From Saccharofermentans sp. (GTDB lineage Bacteria > Bacillota > Clostridia > Saccharofermentanales > Saccharofermentanaceae): 35,727 nucleotides of DNA. Made by a program: the position numbers and the translations under genes. Below the pieces are notes generated by a model. That model saw only the letters and a list, made by a program, of their open reading frames with translations. It made no database searches and was not told the origin of the DNA. The DNA is taken from positions 1 through 35,727 of the forward strand of contig JAEFBB010000023.1 in NCBI GenBank assembly GCA_016292215.1. The letters are read 5' to 3'. Of the stretch, positions 8,357-17,683 are shown piece after piece; positions within the stretch are counted from its first letter, which is position 1; the number at the start of each line of letters is the position of its first letter.

Positions 8357-9418
8357 ATGACGAAGAAAGTCTTGATCGGTAATGTCGAAGTCGGCGGCGG
8401 ATCTTCTGTTAAGATCCAGTCGATGAATAATACTGATACGAGAGATGCCAAGGCTACTCTTGCCCAGATCAAAGAATTGGCTGACTGTGGTTGTGATATC
8501 ACGAGAGTTGCCATTCCCGATATGGAAGCTGCCGGGGCACTTAAGGAGATCACGTCTAATTCTCCCATTCCGGTCGTAGCCGATATACACTTCGATTACA
8601 GGCTTGCGCTTGCAGCTGCCGATAACGGCGCTGCTAAGATCAGGATCAATCCCGGAAATATCGGAGGACCGGAGAATGTTAAGCTCGTTGCTGACAAGTG
8701 CAGGGAGCGCAATATTCCTATCAGAGTAGGAGTCAATTCAGGATCTATTTCAAGAGATATTCTGGCGAAGTACGGCGAGGTCAATGCTGATGCAATGACC
8801 GAGAGCGCGCTTGGAGCAGTAAAGCTCTTGGAAGACCAGGATTTTGACAATATCGTTATCTCTATCAAGTCCTCATCCCCGAAGCTTACTATTGATACTT
8901 ACAGGATACTTTCCAAATCTTGTGATTATCCTCTACATGTCGGAGTCACCGAGGCGGGAACAATAAGGGAAGGCGCGATCAAATCTGCAGTAGGCATCGG
9001 CGCTCTTCTTGCCGAAGGTATCGGCGATACGATAAGAGTATCCCTTACGGGCAATCCTGTAGAAGAAGTCATTACAGCTAAACAGATACTTAAAGCTTTG
9101 GACTTAAGAGACGGAGGAATCACTTTTATATCTTGTCCGACATGCGGAAGAACTCAGGTGCCGCTTATCGAACTTGCAGGACAGATAGAACAAAGACTTA
9201 TAAATCTTCCCTATAACCTTAAGGTTGCGGTCATGGGATGTGTCGTAAACGGACCCGGAGAAGCAAGAGAATGTGATATCGGAATAGCCGGCGGTAAAGA
9301 CGAATTTGTTCTTTTCGAGAAGGGTGAGCCTGTAAGAAAGATCCCGGCATCCGGTGCGGTCGATGAGTTTGTAAGGGAAGTGATCAGAGTTGGAGAAGAA
9401 AAGTGTAAAGCTACTTGA
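8357..9418 (+). CDS. ispG: 4-hydroxy-3-methylbut-2-enyl diphosphate synthase
   Basis: An iron-sulfur enzyme of the MEP pathway that converts methylerythritol cyclodiphosphate to HMBPP. The 353-residue product has the N-terminal TIM-barrel half, with VKIQSMNNTDT and a later GNIGG block. The C-terminal cluster domain has C260 and C263 in SCPTCGR, plus C295 and E302 in MGCVVNGPGEARE, matching the known 4Fe-4S ligands. AAGGAG at 8344-8349 lies seven bases before the ATG. In Bacillus proS holds the place between rseP and polC; an ispG at this position is the arrangement I recall from many Clostridia. The polC start lies 29 bases inside its 3' end. Confidence 0.96.
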   Translation: MTKKVLIGNVEVGGGSSVKIQSMNNTDTRDAKATLAQIKELADCGCDITRVAIPDMEAAGALKEITSNSPIPVVADIHFDYRLALAAADNGAAKIRINPGNIGGPENVKLVADKCRERNIPIRVGVNSGSISRDILAKYGEVNADAMTESALGAVKLLEDQDFDNIVISIKSSSPKLTIDTYRILSKSCDYPLHVGVTEAGTIREGAIKSAVGIGALLAEGIGDTIRVSLTGNPVEEVITAKQILKALDLRDGGITFISCPTCGRTQVPLIELAGQIEQRLINLPYNLKVAVMGCVVNGPGEARECDIGIAGGKDEFVLFEKGEPVRKIPASGAVDEFVREVIRVGEEKCKAT

Positions 9419-12400
9419 ACTGTTTAATGTCGGCAGTGACAAGTATAACGATCTAAACGAACTATACGTTCTTAAAGTAGACATATATAAGGCTAAGGCA
9501 TCTATCAATATCGTCATTGACGGTGTTGAGTCTTTGAAGAGCTCGGGAAGCCTGGTTTCTTTTGTTAAAGAATTAGAGAAAGATTTCGGAACGAGAGTTA
9601 ATTTCTCTTTTGCAGGTATTGATGACGTCAATTACTTTTCCGTTTATCAGTCGCTCAATAGTCTTATAAAATACTATGTTGTCAGAGACAGCGAAGGCGG
9701 CGTCAGGAATATTGCCGATTTTATCAGTCTGAGTTCAGATATCGATTACGATGTTCCGGGAGATTTAAGCACAATTACGCATATTGAAATTCCTTCCGGA
9801 TGGGCAATGATGCTGACTGAAAGTGATAATAAAGAGATTATCCGGGCTGTCAGTAAAGCTGAGAATATCTGTATTGGTAATGAAGCGAACGGCAAGTATG
9901 AGATCGTCATTGTTGATCCTGAAATTGCCGTAAATGATGATTCAACTGATGATATTCTCCGCGCTATCGAAGAAGGAAAGCTTCAGTTCCCCGATGAAGA
10001 GCCTGTAGAAGAACAGGGTAAGAAGGGCAGAGGCAAAAAGAAGGCTGAGAAAGAAAAACCTGCTGATGCCAAGCCTGCCGGCAAAGATTCCTGGACTGCA
10101 AAAGCAGAGCAGGCAAGAAAAGAAGCCAAGCAGGAGGATAAGCAGTCTTTATATAAAGCTAAGGAGAATGCTGACAACCAGCTGTACGGCCGTGTAAAGA
10201 AGCAGGCTACCTTTATGAAGATAGCCAATCTTACTGTAGGCTGTTTTGATGTAAATGTAGCCGGTGATATCTCATTTAACGATGACAGCTTCAAGCTTGC
10301 CAAGACAGGAAGGAGCGTTGTTGTTAAGTTTATGTGCTTGGATGATACAGACGGTATCAGCTGTATCGCTTTCTTAAAGCCTGAAGAGGCAGACAGTTTC
10401 CAGAAAGAGTACGGTAAAGGCGGCTTTATCGGTATTCAGGGAAATGTCGAGAATGACACATTCACAGGCGATAAGATGCTCAAGGTATCCGGTTTTTATA
10501 AGGCTGAACGTCCGCCTAAGCGAAAAGATACTGCTGAACGTAAACGTGTAGAACTTCATGTCCACACCAAGATGAGTGAAAGTGATGCCACTACTGATCC
10601 TGCCGATCTTATCAAGCTGGCAGCTTCATTCGGTCATTCCGCTTGTGCCGTTACTGACCACGGTGTTGTTCAGGCATTCCCTCATGTGTTTGAGGCCGCG
10701 AAAAGCATCAACAAAAAGCGTAAAGACACGGGAGAAGCACCTATCAAGTGCATCCTCGGTTGCGAAGGATATCTTGTTGATGACGGCCCTACGGTTTTCT
10801 ATAACCTGCCTTATGATGTAAAGAACGATAAGATAAAGCCTGCCGACGTAGATGATGATGCTTCATTGAACTTCATTACCAAGCCTAAGGCTGTCGGTTC
10901 CTTTGTTTCGATCGTTATCGAGCGTAACGGTGATGATGCCCTTCGTGATACATTTACATGCGTATGTGCATCAAAGTTCAGACTTAAGGGTTACAAGGCA
11001 GTTAAGCCTGAAGAAGAGGGCGAATCAGATCAGGATGCAATGGAATTTGCATCTCACGATATTGATAAGTCTCTTTGGGATCCTGATGAGATCCCTGAAG
11101 AACTCAGGGATGAGAATATTAATGCCAAGCCGTTAGAACCGCATGCTCCTTTGGGTACCGCTGTTAATATCGACCTTGATATTAATGGTGAGTTTGCCGA
11201 CGGAAGTGATGAAGTTGTTCCTTCTGAACTGATTTTCGAGCATGTGGCAGACTTCCACGCCGAATTCGGAGATGCTATCTATCCCGGAAAAGGCGAACCT
11301 TGTGACTCGTATTTTGCAATGGGTGAACTTCTGGAGTTCATTGGAGATTCATATGTTACAGGCCCTGATATTTTCACCACGCTCTCGTTCCTTCGCCGTG
11401 CCGGTTACGGAATAAATATTGAAGATCACGTGTATTACAGACATAAGTTCCTTATGCCTGCAACTTCTGATGAAGATATCCTTGAGACATTCTATAAGGG
11501 TGAATATAAGACAGTTGATGAAGCTTTGAGCAGCAAGGGTATATTGTTTAACTATGATGCTGACGGAAGCAGATTCGATGGGATGTTTGCTAAGTGTTAT
11601 AAGTCAGCTTCTTTACTCGCTGCCTGCCTTAAGGATGCAGGTTCGGTCGATGCATTGTCCATCAACTATTCCTGCGGTCATTTTACGCCCGAAAAGATCA
11701 AATCTACTAAGAAGAACGGTGCGATCCCTGAATCGCCTATGTATCACATAATCTATCTTGTGCGTTCGAACATGGGTCTTTATAACCTTTACCGTATCGT
11801 ATCTGAATCGCAGATCCATTACTATTCGAGAAGACCTAGAACGCCCAAGAGCCTGCTTAAGTATTTCAAGTCCGGCATTATCGTCGGTGGTGCATGCGAG
11901 CGCGGAGAGATATTCCGCTATGTTATAACCAAATACAGATCACTTAATAAGGACAGACAGGCGACAAGGGCTTTCCTAAAAGACTCTGAAGAGTTCGCTA
12001 ATATCTTAAGCCTCTACGACTATGTTGAGATCCAGCCGCTTTGCAACAATGTGTTCTTAACAAGACAGGATCCTTCAAAATCTGATACGGGTACTACACC
12101 TCTTAATGAAGATGACATCAGGATAATCAATGAGCTGCTTGTAGAGACGGCAGATGATCACAACATGCCGGTTTGCGCTACGACGGACTCTCATTTCCTT
12201 AACAAGGAAGACGGCCGTTACAGAAAGTACATGCTTATGAGCATGGGCTTTGATGATGCCGAGATGCAGAGCGATCTGTATTTCAGAACCACAGACGAAA
12301 TGCTCGAAGAGTTTAAGTATCTTGGTGAGGAGAAGGCGATGGAAGTTGTTGTTGATAACACCAACATGATCGCTGACATGATCGACTTCGGAATCAAGCC

Positions 12401-14339
12401 GTTCCCTGACGGATCCTATCCGCCGCAGATCGCAAGAGCTGCTGCAGACGTAAGAGATATTGCTTATACCAAAGCTAACCGCATGTACCGTCACAATGGT
12501 GTGCTTAATCCTGAAGTTAAGGAAAGACTCGACAGAGAGCTCAAATCCATCATCGGTAACGGTTATGCGATTATGTACTATATCGCATACAGACTTGTTA
12601 AGAAGTCTAATAACGACGGTTATGTAGTAGGCTCCAGAGGTTCTGTAGGTTCTTCTTTTGCTGCTACCATGAGCGGTATTTCTGAAGTAAACCCTTTGCC
12701 TCCGCACTATAGATGCAAGAAATGTAATTATGCAGAGTTTGATCACAGCGGTAAGTACGGATCAGGATACGATCTTCCTCCGAAGAACTGTCCTGAATGC
12801 GGTGAGCCGTTGATACCTGACGGACAGGATATTCCTTTCGAGACGTTCCTGGGATTCCATGGAGATAAGCAGCCTGATATCGACCTTAACTTCTCCGGTG
12901 AATACCAGCCCAGAGCTCATGCTTATGTCGGTGTGCTCTTTGGCGGTACGCATACATTCAAGGCAGGTACTATCGGTGCTTACCAGGATAAGAACGCATA
13001 CGGCGTTTGCCGCAAGATCTGTGAAGAAAAGGGAGAACCCTTTACACAGGCTCATCTTGCGTTCATGGCAAGAGACATCATCGGTGTTAAGAGAACTACA
13101 TCCCAGCACCCGGGCGGTATCGTCGTTATCGCAAAGGAAATGGATATATACGAGTTTACTCCGATCCAGTTCCCGGCGAATAAGACGGACTGCGGAATCA
13201 TCACTACGCACTTCGACTTCCGCGCGATGCACGATACGATCTTAAAGCTCGATATCTTAGGTCATGCTGATCCTACCGTATTGAGAATGCTCAGCGATAT
13301 TACGGGAGTTAACATCACGGATATACCTATTCCTGATGAGAAGGTTATGAGCCTTCTTAAGAGCACTGATGCATTAGGTTTCCCGGTCGAAGCTACAGAT
13401 GCAGGCTCAGCTACTTTAGGTCTTTCAGAGCTTGGTACTAACATGGCTCGTGGAATGATCAAGGAAACACAGCCTACGAGATTCTACGATCTTGTCCAGC
13501 TCATGGGCCTTTCACATGGTACTGACGTATGGACAGGCAATGCTCAGGAGCTCATCAGAGCAGGAACATGCGACCTTAACTCCGTTATCGGATGCCGTGA
13601 CTCAATCATGACAAGCCTCATCTATTGGGGCGTCAAGAATAAAGATGCTTTCGACATCATGGAAGGTGTCCGTAAAGGTAAGGTAGCTGCAGGCAAGGTC
13701 GAGAAATGGCCTGATTATGTAAAGCAGATGAAAGAGTGCGGAGTGCCTGACTGGTACATTGAATCTTGCCAGAAGATCAAGTACATGTTCCCGAAGGCAC
13801 ATGCTGCCGCATATGCGATCTCTACTTTAAGAGTTGCCTGGTTCAAGGTCTATTATCCTGAAGAATATTATTGTTCTTTCTTTACGCACAGAGGTGAAGG
13901 ATTATTCGATGCTGAACAGATGTGCAACGGCCCCGAAAAGGTTAAGAAGAGAAGAATAGAACTGGCTGATGAGATGCATGCCAAAGGCGACCCGAATACA
14001 AAGCTCAAGTACTATTTCTATGAGCTTGTTGAGGAAATGTACGCAAGAGGAATTAAGTTTGCGCCCATTACGCTCAACGATTCATTAGGCAAGAAGTTTA
14101 CCAAAGCCGGAGACAAGCTTATCAGACCGCCTTTCTGCGCTATTGCAGGTGTCTCCGAAGCAAACGGCTTGGATATTGAAAACGCTAGAAAAGACGGCGA
14201 ATTTAAGAACCGTGACGATTTCATGAAGAGGACCGGTGTAGGACAATCTGTTACTCAGAAGCTTTTAGATTACGGCGGTATTCTTGATGATCTTCCGGAG
14301 AGTGCACAGATCAATCTCTTTGATATGCTCGGAGGCTGA
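9390..14339 (+). CDS. polC: DNA polymerase III alpha subunit, PolC type, with degenerate exonuclease domain
   Basis: Main replicative polymerase of Firmicutes. It has 1649 residues, against about 1430-1460 in Bacillus. Domain order: an N-terminal domain; a Lys/Glu-rich linker (about 205-252); an OB fold; PHP-N with HVH (390-392), TDH (422-424) and E459; an exonuclease-like insert (about 461-782); PHP-C with D933 and H935; then the polymerase. A zinc site (CKKC, CPEC) and palm acids D1163, D1165 and D1288 are present. In the insert the catalytic positions are lost: the first Asp is V509 (E511 remains), the ExoII Asp is T664, and the ExoIII His/Asp positions align with F729/D730 and K735. An acidic insertion covers about 539-589. 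The start is a TTG inside ispG; no better start is visible. Confidence 0.95.
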   Translation: MEKKSVKLLELFNVGSDKYNDLNELYVLKVDIYKAKASINIVIDGVESLKSSGSLVSFVKELEKDFGTRVNFSFAGIDDVNYFSVYQSLNSLIKYYVVRDSEGGVRNIADFISLSSDIDYDVPGDLSTITHIEIPSGWAMMLTESDNKEIIRAVSKAENICIGNEANGKYEIVIVDPEIAVNDDSTDDILRAIEEGKLQFPDEEPVEEQGKKGRGKKKAEKEKPADAKPAGKDSWTAKAEQARKEAKQEDKQSLYKAKENADNQLYGRVKKQATFMKIANLTVGCFDVNVAGDISFNDDSFKLAKTGRSVVVKFMCLDDTDGISCIAFLKPEEADSFQKEYGKGGFIGIQGNVENDTFTGDKMLKVSGFYKAERPPKRKDTAERKRVELHVHTKMSESDATTDPADLIKLAASFGHSACAVTDHGVVQAFPHVFEAAKSINKKRKDTGEAPIKCILGCEGYLVDDGPTVFYNLPYDVKNDKIKPADVDDDASLNFITKPKAVGSFVSIVIERNGDDALRDTFTCVCASKFRLKGYKAVKPEEEGESDQDAMEFASHDIDKSLWDPDEIPEELRDENINAKPLEPHAPLGTAVNIDLDINGEFADGSDEVVPSELIFEHVADFHAEFGDAIYPGKGEPCDSYFAMGELLEFIGDSYVTGPDIFTTLSFLRRAGYGINIEDHVYYRHKFLMPATSDEDILETFYKGEYKTVDEALSSKGILFNYDADGSRFDGMFAKCYKSASLLAACLKDAGSVDALSINYSCGHFTPEKIKSTKKNGAIPESPMYHIIYLVRSNMGLYNLYRIVSESQIHYYSRRPRTPKSLLKYFKSGIIVGGACERGEIFRYVITKYRSLNKDRQATRAFLKDSEEFANILSLYDYVEIQPLCNNVFLTRQDPSKSDTGTTPLNEDDIRIINELLVETADDHNMPVCATTDSHFLNKEDGRYRKYMLMSMGFDDAEMQSDLYFRTTDEMLEEFKYLGEEKAMEVVVDNTNMIADMIDFGIKPFPDGSYPPQIARAAADVRDIAYTKANRMYRHNGVLNPEVKERLDRELKSIIGNGYAIMYYIAYRLVKKSNNDGYVVGSRGSVGSSFAATMSGISEVNPLPPHYRCKKCNYAEFDHSGKYGSGYDLPPKNCPECGEPLIPDGQDIPFETFLGFHGDKQPDIDLNFSGEYQPRAHAYVGVLFGGTHTFKAGTIGAYQDKNAYGVCRKICEEKGEPFTQAHLAFMARDIIGVKRTTSQHPGGIVVIAKEMDIYEFTPIQFPANKTDCGIITTHFDFRAMHDTILKLDILGHADPTVLRMLSDITGVNITDIPIPDEKVMSLLKSTDALGFPVEATDAGSATLGLSELGTNMARGMIKETQPTRFYDLVQLMGLSHGTDVWTGNAQELIRAGTCDLNSVIGCRDSIMTSLIYWGVKNKDAFDIMEGVRKGKVAAGKVEKWPDYVKQMKECGVPDWYIESCQKIKYMFPKAHAAAYAISTLRVAWFKVYYPEEYYCSFFTHRGEGLFDAEQMCNGPEKVKKRRIELADEMHAKGDPNTKLKYYFYELVEEMYARGIKFAPITLNDSLGKKFTKAGDKLIRPPFCAIAGVSEANGLDIENARKDGEFKNRDDFMKRTGVGQSVTQKLLDYGGILDDLPESAQINLFDMLGG

Positions 14340-14344
14340 TTCGA

Positions 14345-16606
14345 ATGTTCTGCAGCGTCATCTTACGGGGAGCTACAAAACAGATAGACAGACTGTTTAC
14401 ATACCGTGTGCCGGATGAATTATCGGACACGGTATCAGCAGGCTCTCTCGTATCAATCCCTTTTGGTAAGGGTGACTCGCAAAGGTGCGCTGTTGTTGTT
14501 GAACTGAAGGATACTTTTGATGGTGATGATAGCGTTGTAAAAGATATCGCTTCCGTCATTTCGGGACAGCCTGTCTTAAAGCCTGACCAGCTCGCGCTGA
14601 TCGATAAGATAAGTGACAGATTCAACTGCACAAAGGGTGATGTTGTGGAGCTCATGGTGCCTTCTTGTGTAGTCAATCACAAGAATCCTACGGAAGTTTT
14701 TGTCGAACTTATATCCAGAGAAACTGCTGAAGATGTTTTGACCAGTGAGACGCTGCGTTCGGCTGCTCATATCAACATTCTTGAGTATCTTTTAGACCGT
14801 GGTAAGTGTACCCGTAAAGAACTGATGTCATCACTGTCTTGCTCTGCCGCCCAGGTAAAGGCTCTCGAAGATAAGGGCCTTGTCCGTTTTGTAAAAGAGC
14901 TTTCCGATAACGAAGTTCCGATAATTACAGATCAGGATGTACCTCAGGGCAAGTTTACCGAAGAATACGAACTGAGTGACGAGCAAACAGAATCTGTTAA
15001 CGAGATCCTTTCGGGCATTGATAAGAAGAATCCTGCGACTTATCTGCTTTTTGGTATTACAGGAAGCGGCAAGACAGAAGTATATCTTAACTGCGCCAAG
15101 AAGGTTATTGCCGAAGGCGGAAGCGTCATATACATGGTGCCCGAGATCTCGCTTACACCGCAGACGATCAACTGGATAAAGGGAAGACTCGGCGACAGCG
15201 TGGCCGTGCTGCACAGCAGGCTCACTGATAAGCAGAGATATGAGCAGTGGAACAATATCAGAACAGGTAAGGCTAAGGTTATAGTTGGCCCCAGAAGCGG
15301 CGTGTTCGCACCTGCTGTTGACTTAAGACTGATCATTCTCGATGAGGAGCACGACAGTTCTTATAAGTCTGAGTCTCATCCCAGATATTCTGCCAAGGAT
15401 ATCGCAAGGATGAGATCACAGATCACGGGATGCAGTGTCGTCTTAGGTTCGGCTACGCCTTCTGTCGAGAGTTTTTATGCGGCTAATGCAGGCGCTTATA
15501 AGCTGCTTGAACTCAAGAACAGGGCAAGGCAGGAAGCAAAGCTCCCTGAGATCGTTCCGGTTGACATGAAGGAACAGGTAAAGCTCGGAAGCGGAGACAT
15601 GCTGTCACTGCCTTTAAGACAGGCTATGTCTGTTGCTTTTTCCGAGAACAAACAGGTTATCCTGCTTCTTAACAGGAGAGGCTTTTCGAGGACACTGGTC
15701 TGCGAAGGCTGCGGAGAGCCTGTTACCTGCAAGAACTGCTCAGTCGCGATGACTCTTCATAACAACAGAAGAAACGGTACACAAAGTCTTATCTGCCATT
15801 ATTGCGGATATACAGTCCCTTCATACGAGGCGAAATGTAATGTCTGCGGCGGTAACCGCTTCACTAAAGCAGGATTCGGCACACAGCAGCTTGAAGAGCT
15901 TCTTCATAAAGTCTTCCCGCATGAGAAAGTCTTGAGGATGGACCAGGATTCCACAATGACTCCCGGTGCTCACAAGGAGATAATCGAGAAGTTTGCGAAC
16001 AAAGAAGCGTCAATACTCATTGGCACTCAGATGATCGCAAAAGGATTGGATTTTCCTGACTGTACGGTCGTCGGCGTTTTGAGTTCCGATCTGATGCTTG
16101 CCTCATCATCATTTAAGGCTTCTGAGAGAGCTTTCCAGCTTATAACGCAGGCTGCAGGAAGAGCAGGAAGGGGAGATCATCCGGGAACTGTATTCATACA
16201 GAGCTACAGACCCGAGCAGCCGCTCTTTAAGTTCGCCTGCACGCAGAATTACAGAGCCTTCTATGAACAGGAGATCGAATACAGGCAAAAGCTAAAGCTT
16301 CCGCCGTTTAAGGCTGTGGGTGAGATCGTACTTTCCCTGCCTGAAGAGGAACTGCTTATAAACAGGGCTAATATCCTGGCCAAGTATCTTAATGACTTCA
16401 TCTCTTATCAGGACAAAAAGTACCAGTTTGAAGTATATGGCCCTATTCCCTGCGTCATATATGAGCTCAGAGGGCGATACAGGATGTCTTTTGTCATTAA
16501 GGCGGTGAATAAGTCTGCCATCAACAGCGTGTTCAAAAGGCTCATCGAAGACTTCGATCACACCAAGTTTCCGTTATCGTTCGATAACGACCCCCAGGAG
16601 GGCTAA
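14345..16606 (+). CDS. priA: Primosomal protein N' (replication restart helicase)
   Basis: A 3'-to-5' superfamily 2 helicase that recognises stalled forks and reloads the replicative helicase. The 753-residue protein has an N-terminal 3'-end-binding domain, Walker A GSGKT around K243, a DEEH box at 333-336 and a paired zinc-binding region (CEGC, CKNC, CHYC, CNVC). C-terminal helicase motifs GTQMIAKGLDF and QAAGRAGRG follow. GGAGG at 14331-14335 sits within the last polC codons, nine bases before the ATG. Linkage to polC puts replication and restart in one unit; in Bacillus the genes after polC are rimP and nusA instead. A small GGGCT/AGCCC hairpin overlaps the stop, without a T run. Confidence 0.95.
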   Translation: MFCSVILRGATKQIDRLFTYRVPDELSDTVSAGSLVSIPFGKGDSQRCAVVVELKDTFDGDDSVVKDIASVISGQPVLKPDQLALIDKISDRFNCTKGDVVELMVPSCVVNHKNPTEVFVELISRETAEDVLTSETLRSAAHINILEYLLDRGKCTRKELMSSLSCSAAQVKALEDKGLVRFVKELSDNEVPIITDQDVPQGKFTEEYELSDEQTESVNEILSGIDKKNPATYLLFGITGSGKTEVYLNCAKKVIAEGGSVIYMVPEISLTPQTINWIKGRLGDSVAVLHSRLTDKQRYEQWNNIRTGKAKVIVGPRSGVFAPAVDLRLIILDEEHDSSYKSESHPRYSAKDIARMRSQITGCSVVLGSATPSVESFYAANAGAYKLLELKNRARQEAKLPEIVPVDMKEQVKLGSGDMLSLPLRQAMSVAFSENKQVILLLNRRGFSRTLVCEGCGEPVTCKNCSVAMTLHNNRRNGTQSLICHYCGYTVPSYEAKCNVCGGNRFTKAGFGTQQLEELLHKVFPHEKVLRMDQDSTMTPGAHKEIIEKFANKEASILIGTQMIAKGLDFPDCTVVGVLSSDLMLASSSFKASERAFQLITQAAGRAGRGDHPGTVFIQSYRPEQPLFKFACTQNYRAFYEQEIEYRQKLKLPPFKAVGEIVLSLPEEELLINRANILAKYLNDFISYQDKKYQFEVYGPIPCVIYELRGRYRMSFVIKAVNKSAINSVFKRLIEDFDHTKFPLSFDNDPQEG

Positions 16607-16624
16607 AAAGCCCGAATTGTACGC

Positions 16625-16651
16625 TGTGGAAGTACATATGTACACCCCACA
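16625..16651. promoter_or_regulatory. Palindrome upstream of the dapA promoter, possible operator
   Basis: The 12-base perfect palindrome GTACATATGTAC (16632-16643) is flanked by complementary TGTGG (16625-16629) and CCACA (16647-16651). No T run follows, so it is not a convincing terminator. It ends nine bases before the predicted -35 of dapA, where a regulator could bind. The role is inferred. Confidence 0.4.
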
Positions 16652-16659
16652 AATATAAA

Positions 16660-16689
16660 TTGACTATCAATAATATAAGGTGATAAAAT
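16660..16689 (+). promoter_or_regulatory. Putative dapA promoter with extended -10
   Basis: TTGACT (16660-16665) and TAAAAT (16684-16689) are separated by 18 bases. A TG two bases upstream of the -10 makes TGATAAAAT, identical to the nine bases at the pyrH promoter. This leaves a leader of about 65 bases, too short for a lysine riboswitch. Confidence 0.55.
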
Positions 16690-16760
16690 CCATTATCAGA
16701 ATGAGGATTTAGGCTTTAAAACCATATCTTTTTCAAGTTTTTTCAGTAGGAGGCATACAT

Positions 16761-17669
16761 ATGTCCAAGCCTGTATTTGTTGGTGCCGGTGTCGCTATCG
16801 TTACTCCGTTTTTTGAGAACGGCGGAATCAATTTCGATGAGCTCAAGCGCATGATCGAGTTCCAGGTAGCACAGGGTATTGATTCCATCATTATCTGCGG
16901 ATCGACCGGTGAAGCTGCTACTATGGATCACGAAGAGCATGTTGCGGCTATCAAGTGCGCTGTAGATACTGTTGCAGGACGTGTTCCGGTAATTGCAGGA
17001 ACAGGTTCAAACGACACTGCTTATGGTATCAACCTCACAAAGGCTGCCAAGGAGCTTGGCGCTGATGCAGCACTTCTTGTAACTCCTTACTACAACAAGT
17101 GCACACAGGAAGGACTTTACCGTCACTACAAGGCAATCGCTGATGCGGTTCCGGATCTTCCGATCATCCTTTATAACGTTCCTTCAAGAACTAACGTCAA
17201 TATCAGTCCTGAACTTCTTTTGAGACTTTCAGACTGTGAGAACATCGTTGGTGTCAAGGAGTGCAACTTCGGTCAGGTCCCTGAGATCTACAGCCTTTGC
17301 GGCGACAGATATGCCATGTATTCAGGTGAAGACGGACTTGCAGTCCCGATGCTCTCACTCGGCGCTAAGGGTGTTATCTCCGTTATCGCAAACATTATGC
17401 CTAAAGAGACTTCCCAGATGATCCACGATTACATCAACGGTGACATCGAGAAGGCTAAGAATGAGCAGATCGCATTTATTCCGCTTGTTAAGGCAATGTT
17501 CTGCGAAGTTAACCCTATCCCCGTTAAGGAAGCCATGAACATCTTAGGCTGGAATGCAGGTCCCTGCAGACTTCCTCTTTGTGAGATGAGCAAGGCTAAC
17601 CATGACAAGGTTGTTGATGTTCTTGCAAAGTATGATACTTCTGCAATGGCAGATTTCCTTGCTAAGTAA
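16761..17669 (+). CDS. dapA: 4-hydroxy-tetrahydrodipicolinate synthase
   Basis: Condenses pyruvate with aspartate semialdehyde, the first step of the diaminopimelate/lysine branch. The 302-residue TIM-barrel protein has GSTGEA near residue 49, the active-site Tyr Y138 in LYNVPSRT, and the Schiff-base Lys K166 in VGVKECN. The family usually has KEASG after that Lys; here it is KECNF, a mild deviation. AGGAGG at 16748-16753 lies seven bases before the ATG. dapB follows after 14 bases, so this is a lysine and cell-wall precursor operon. Related aldolases of the family (N-acetylneuraminate lyase, KDG aldolase) are less likely given dapB next door. Confidence 0.94.
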   Translation: MSKPVFVGAGVAIVTPFFENGGINFDELKRMIEFQVAQGIDSIIICGSTGEAATMDHEEHVAAIKCAVDTVAGRVPVIAGTGSNDTAYGINLTKAAKELGADAALLVTPYYNKCTQEGLYRHYKAIADAVPDLPIILYNVPSRTNVNISPELLLRLSDCENIVGVKECNFGQVPEIYSLCGDRYAMYSGEDGLAVPMLSLGAKGVISVIANIMPKETSQMIHDYINGDIEKAKNEQIAFIPLVKAMFCEVNPIPVKEAMNILGWNAGPCRLPLCEMSKANHDKVVDVLAKYDTSAMADFLAK

Positions 17670-17683
17670 GATAGGAGTTATTG

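Noticed and set aside
10770..11735. Frameshift or assembly error as the cause of the lost PolC exonuclease motifs
   Set aside because: The frame is open throughout, the ExoII segment aligns without gaps, and flanking PHP parts are intact, so divergence is more likely than an error.
12075..12746. A 223-codon open frame antisense to polC
   Set aside because: The composition is unnatural for a protein, no upstream signals are present, and it lies fully within conserved polC coding sequence.
16690..16760. Lysine riboswitch or T-box in the dapA leader
   Set aside because: The leader is about 65 bases, far too short, and lacks the conserved motifs.
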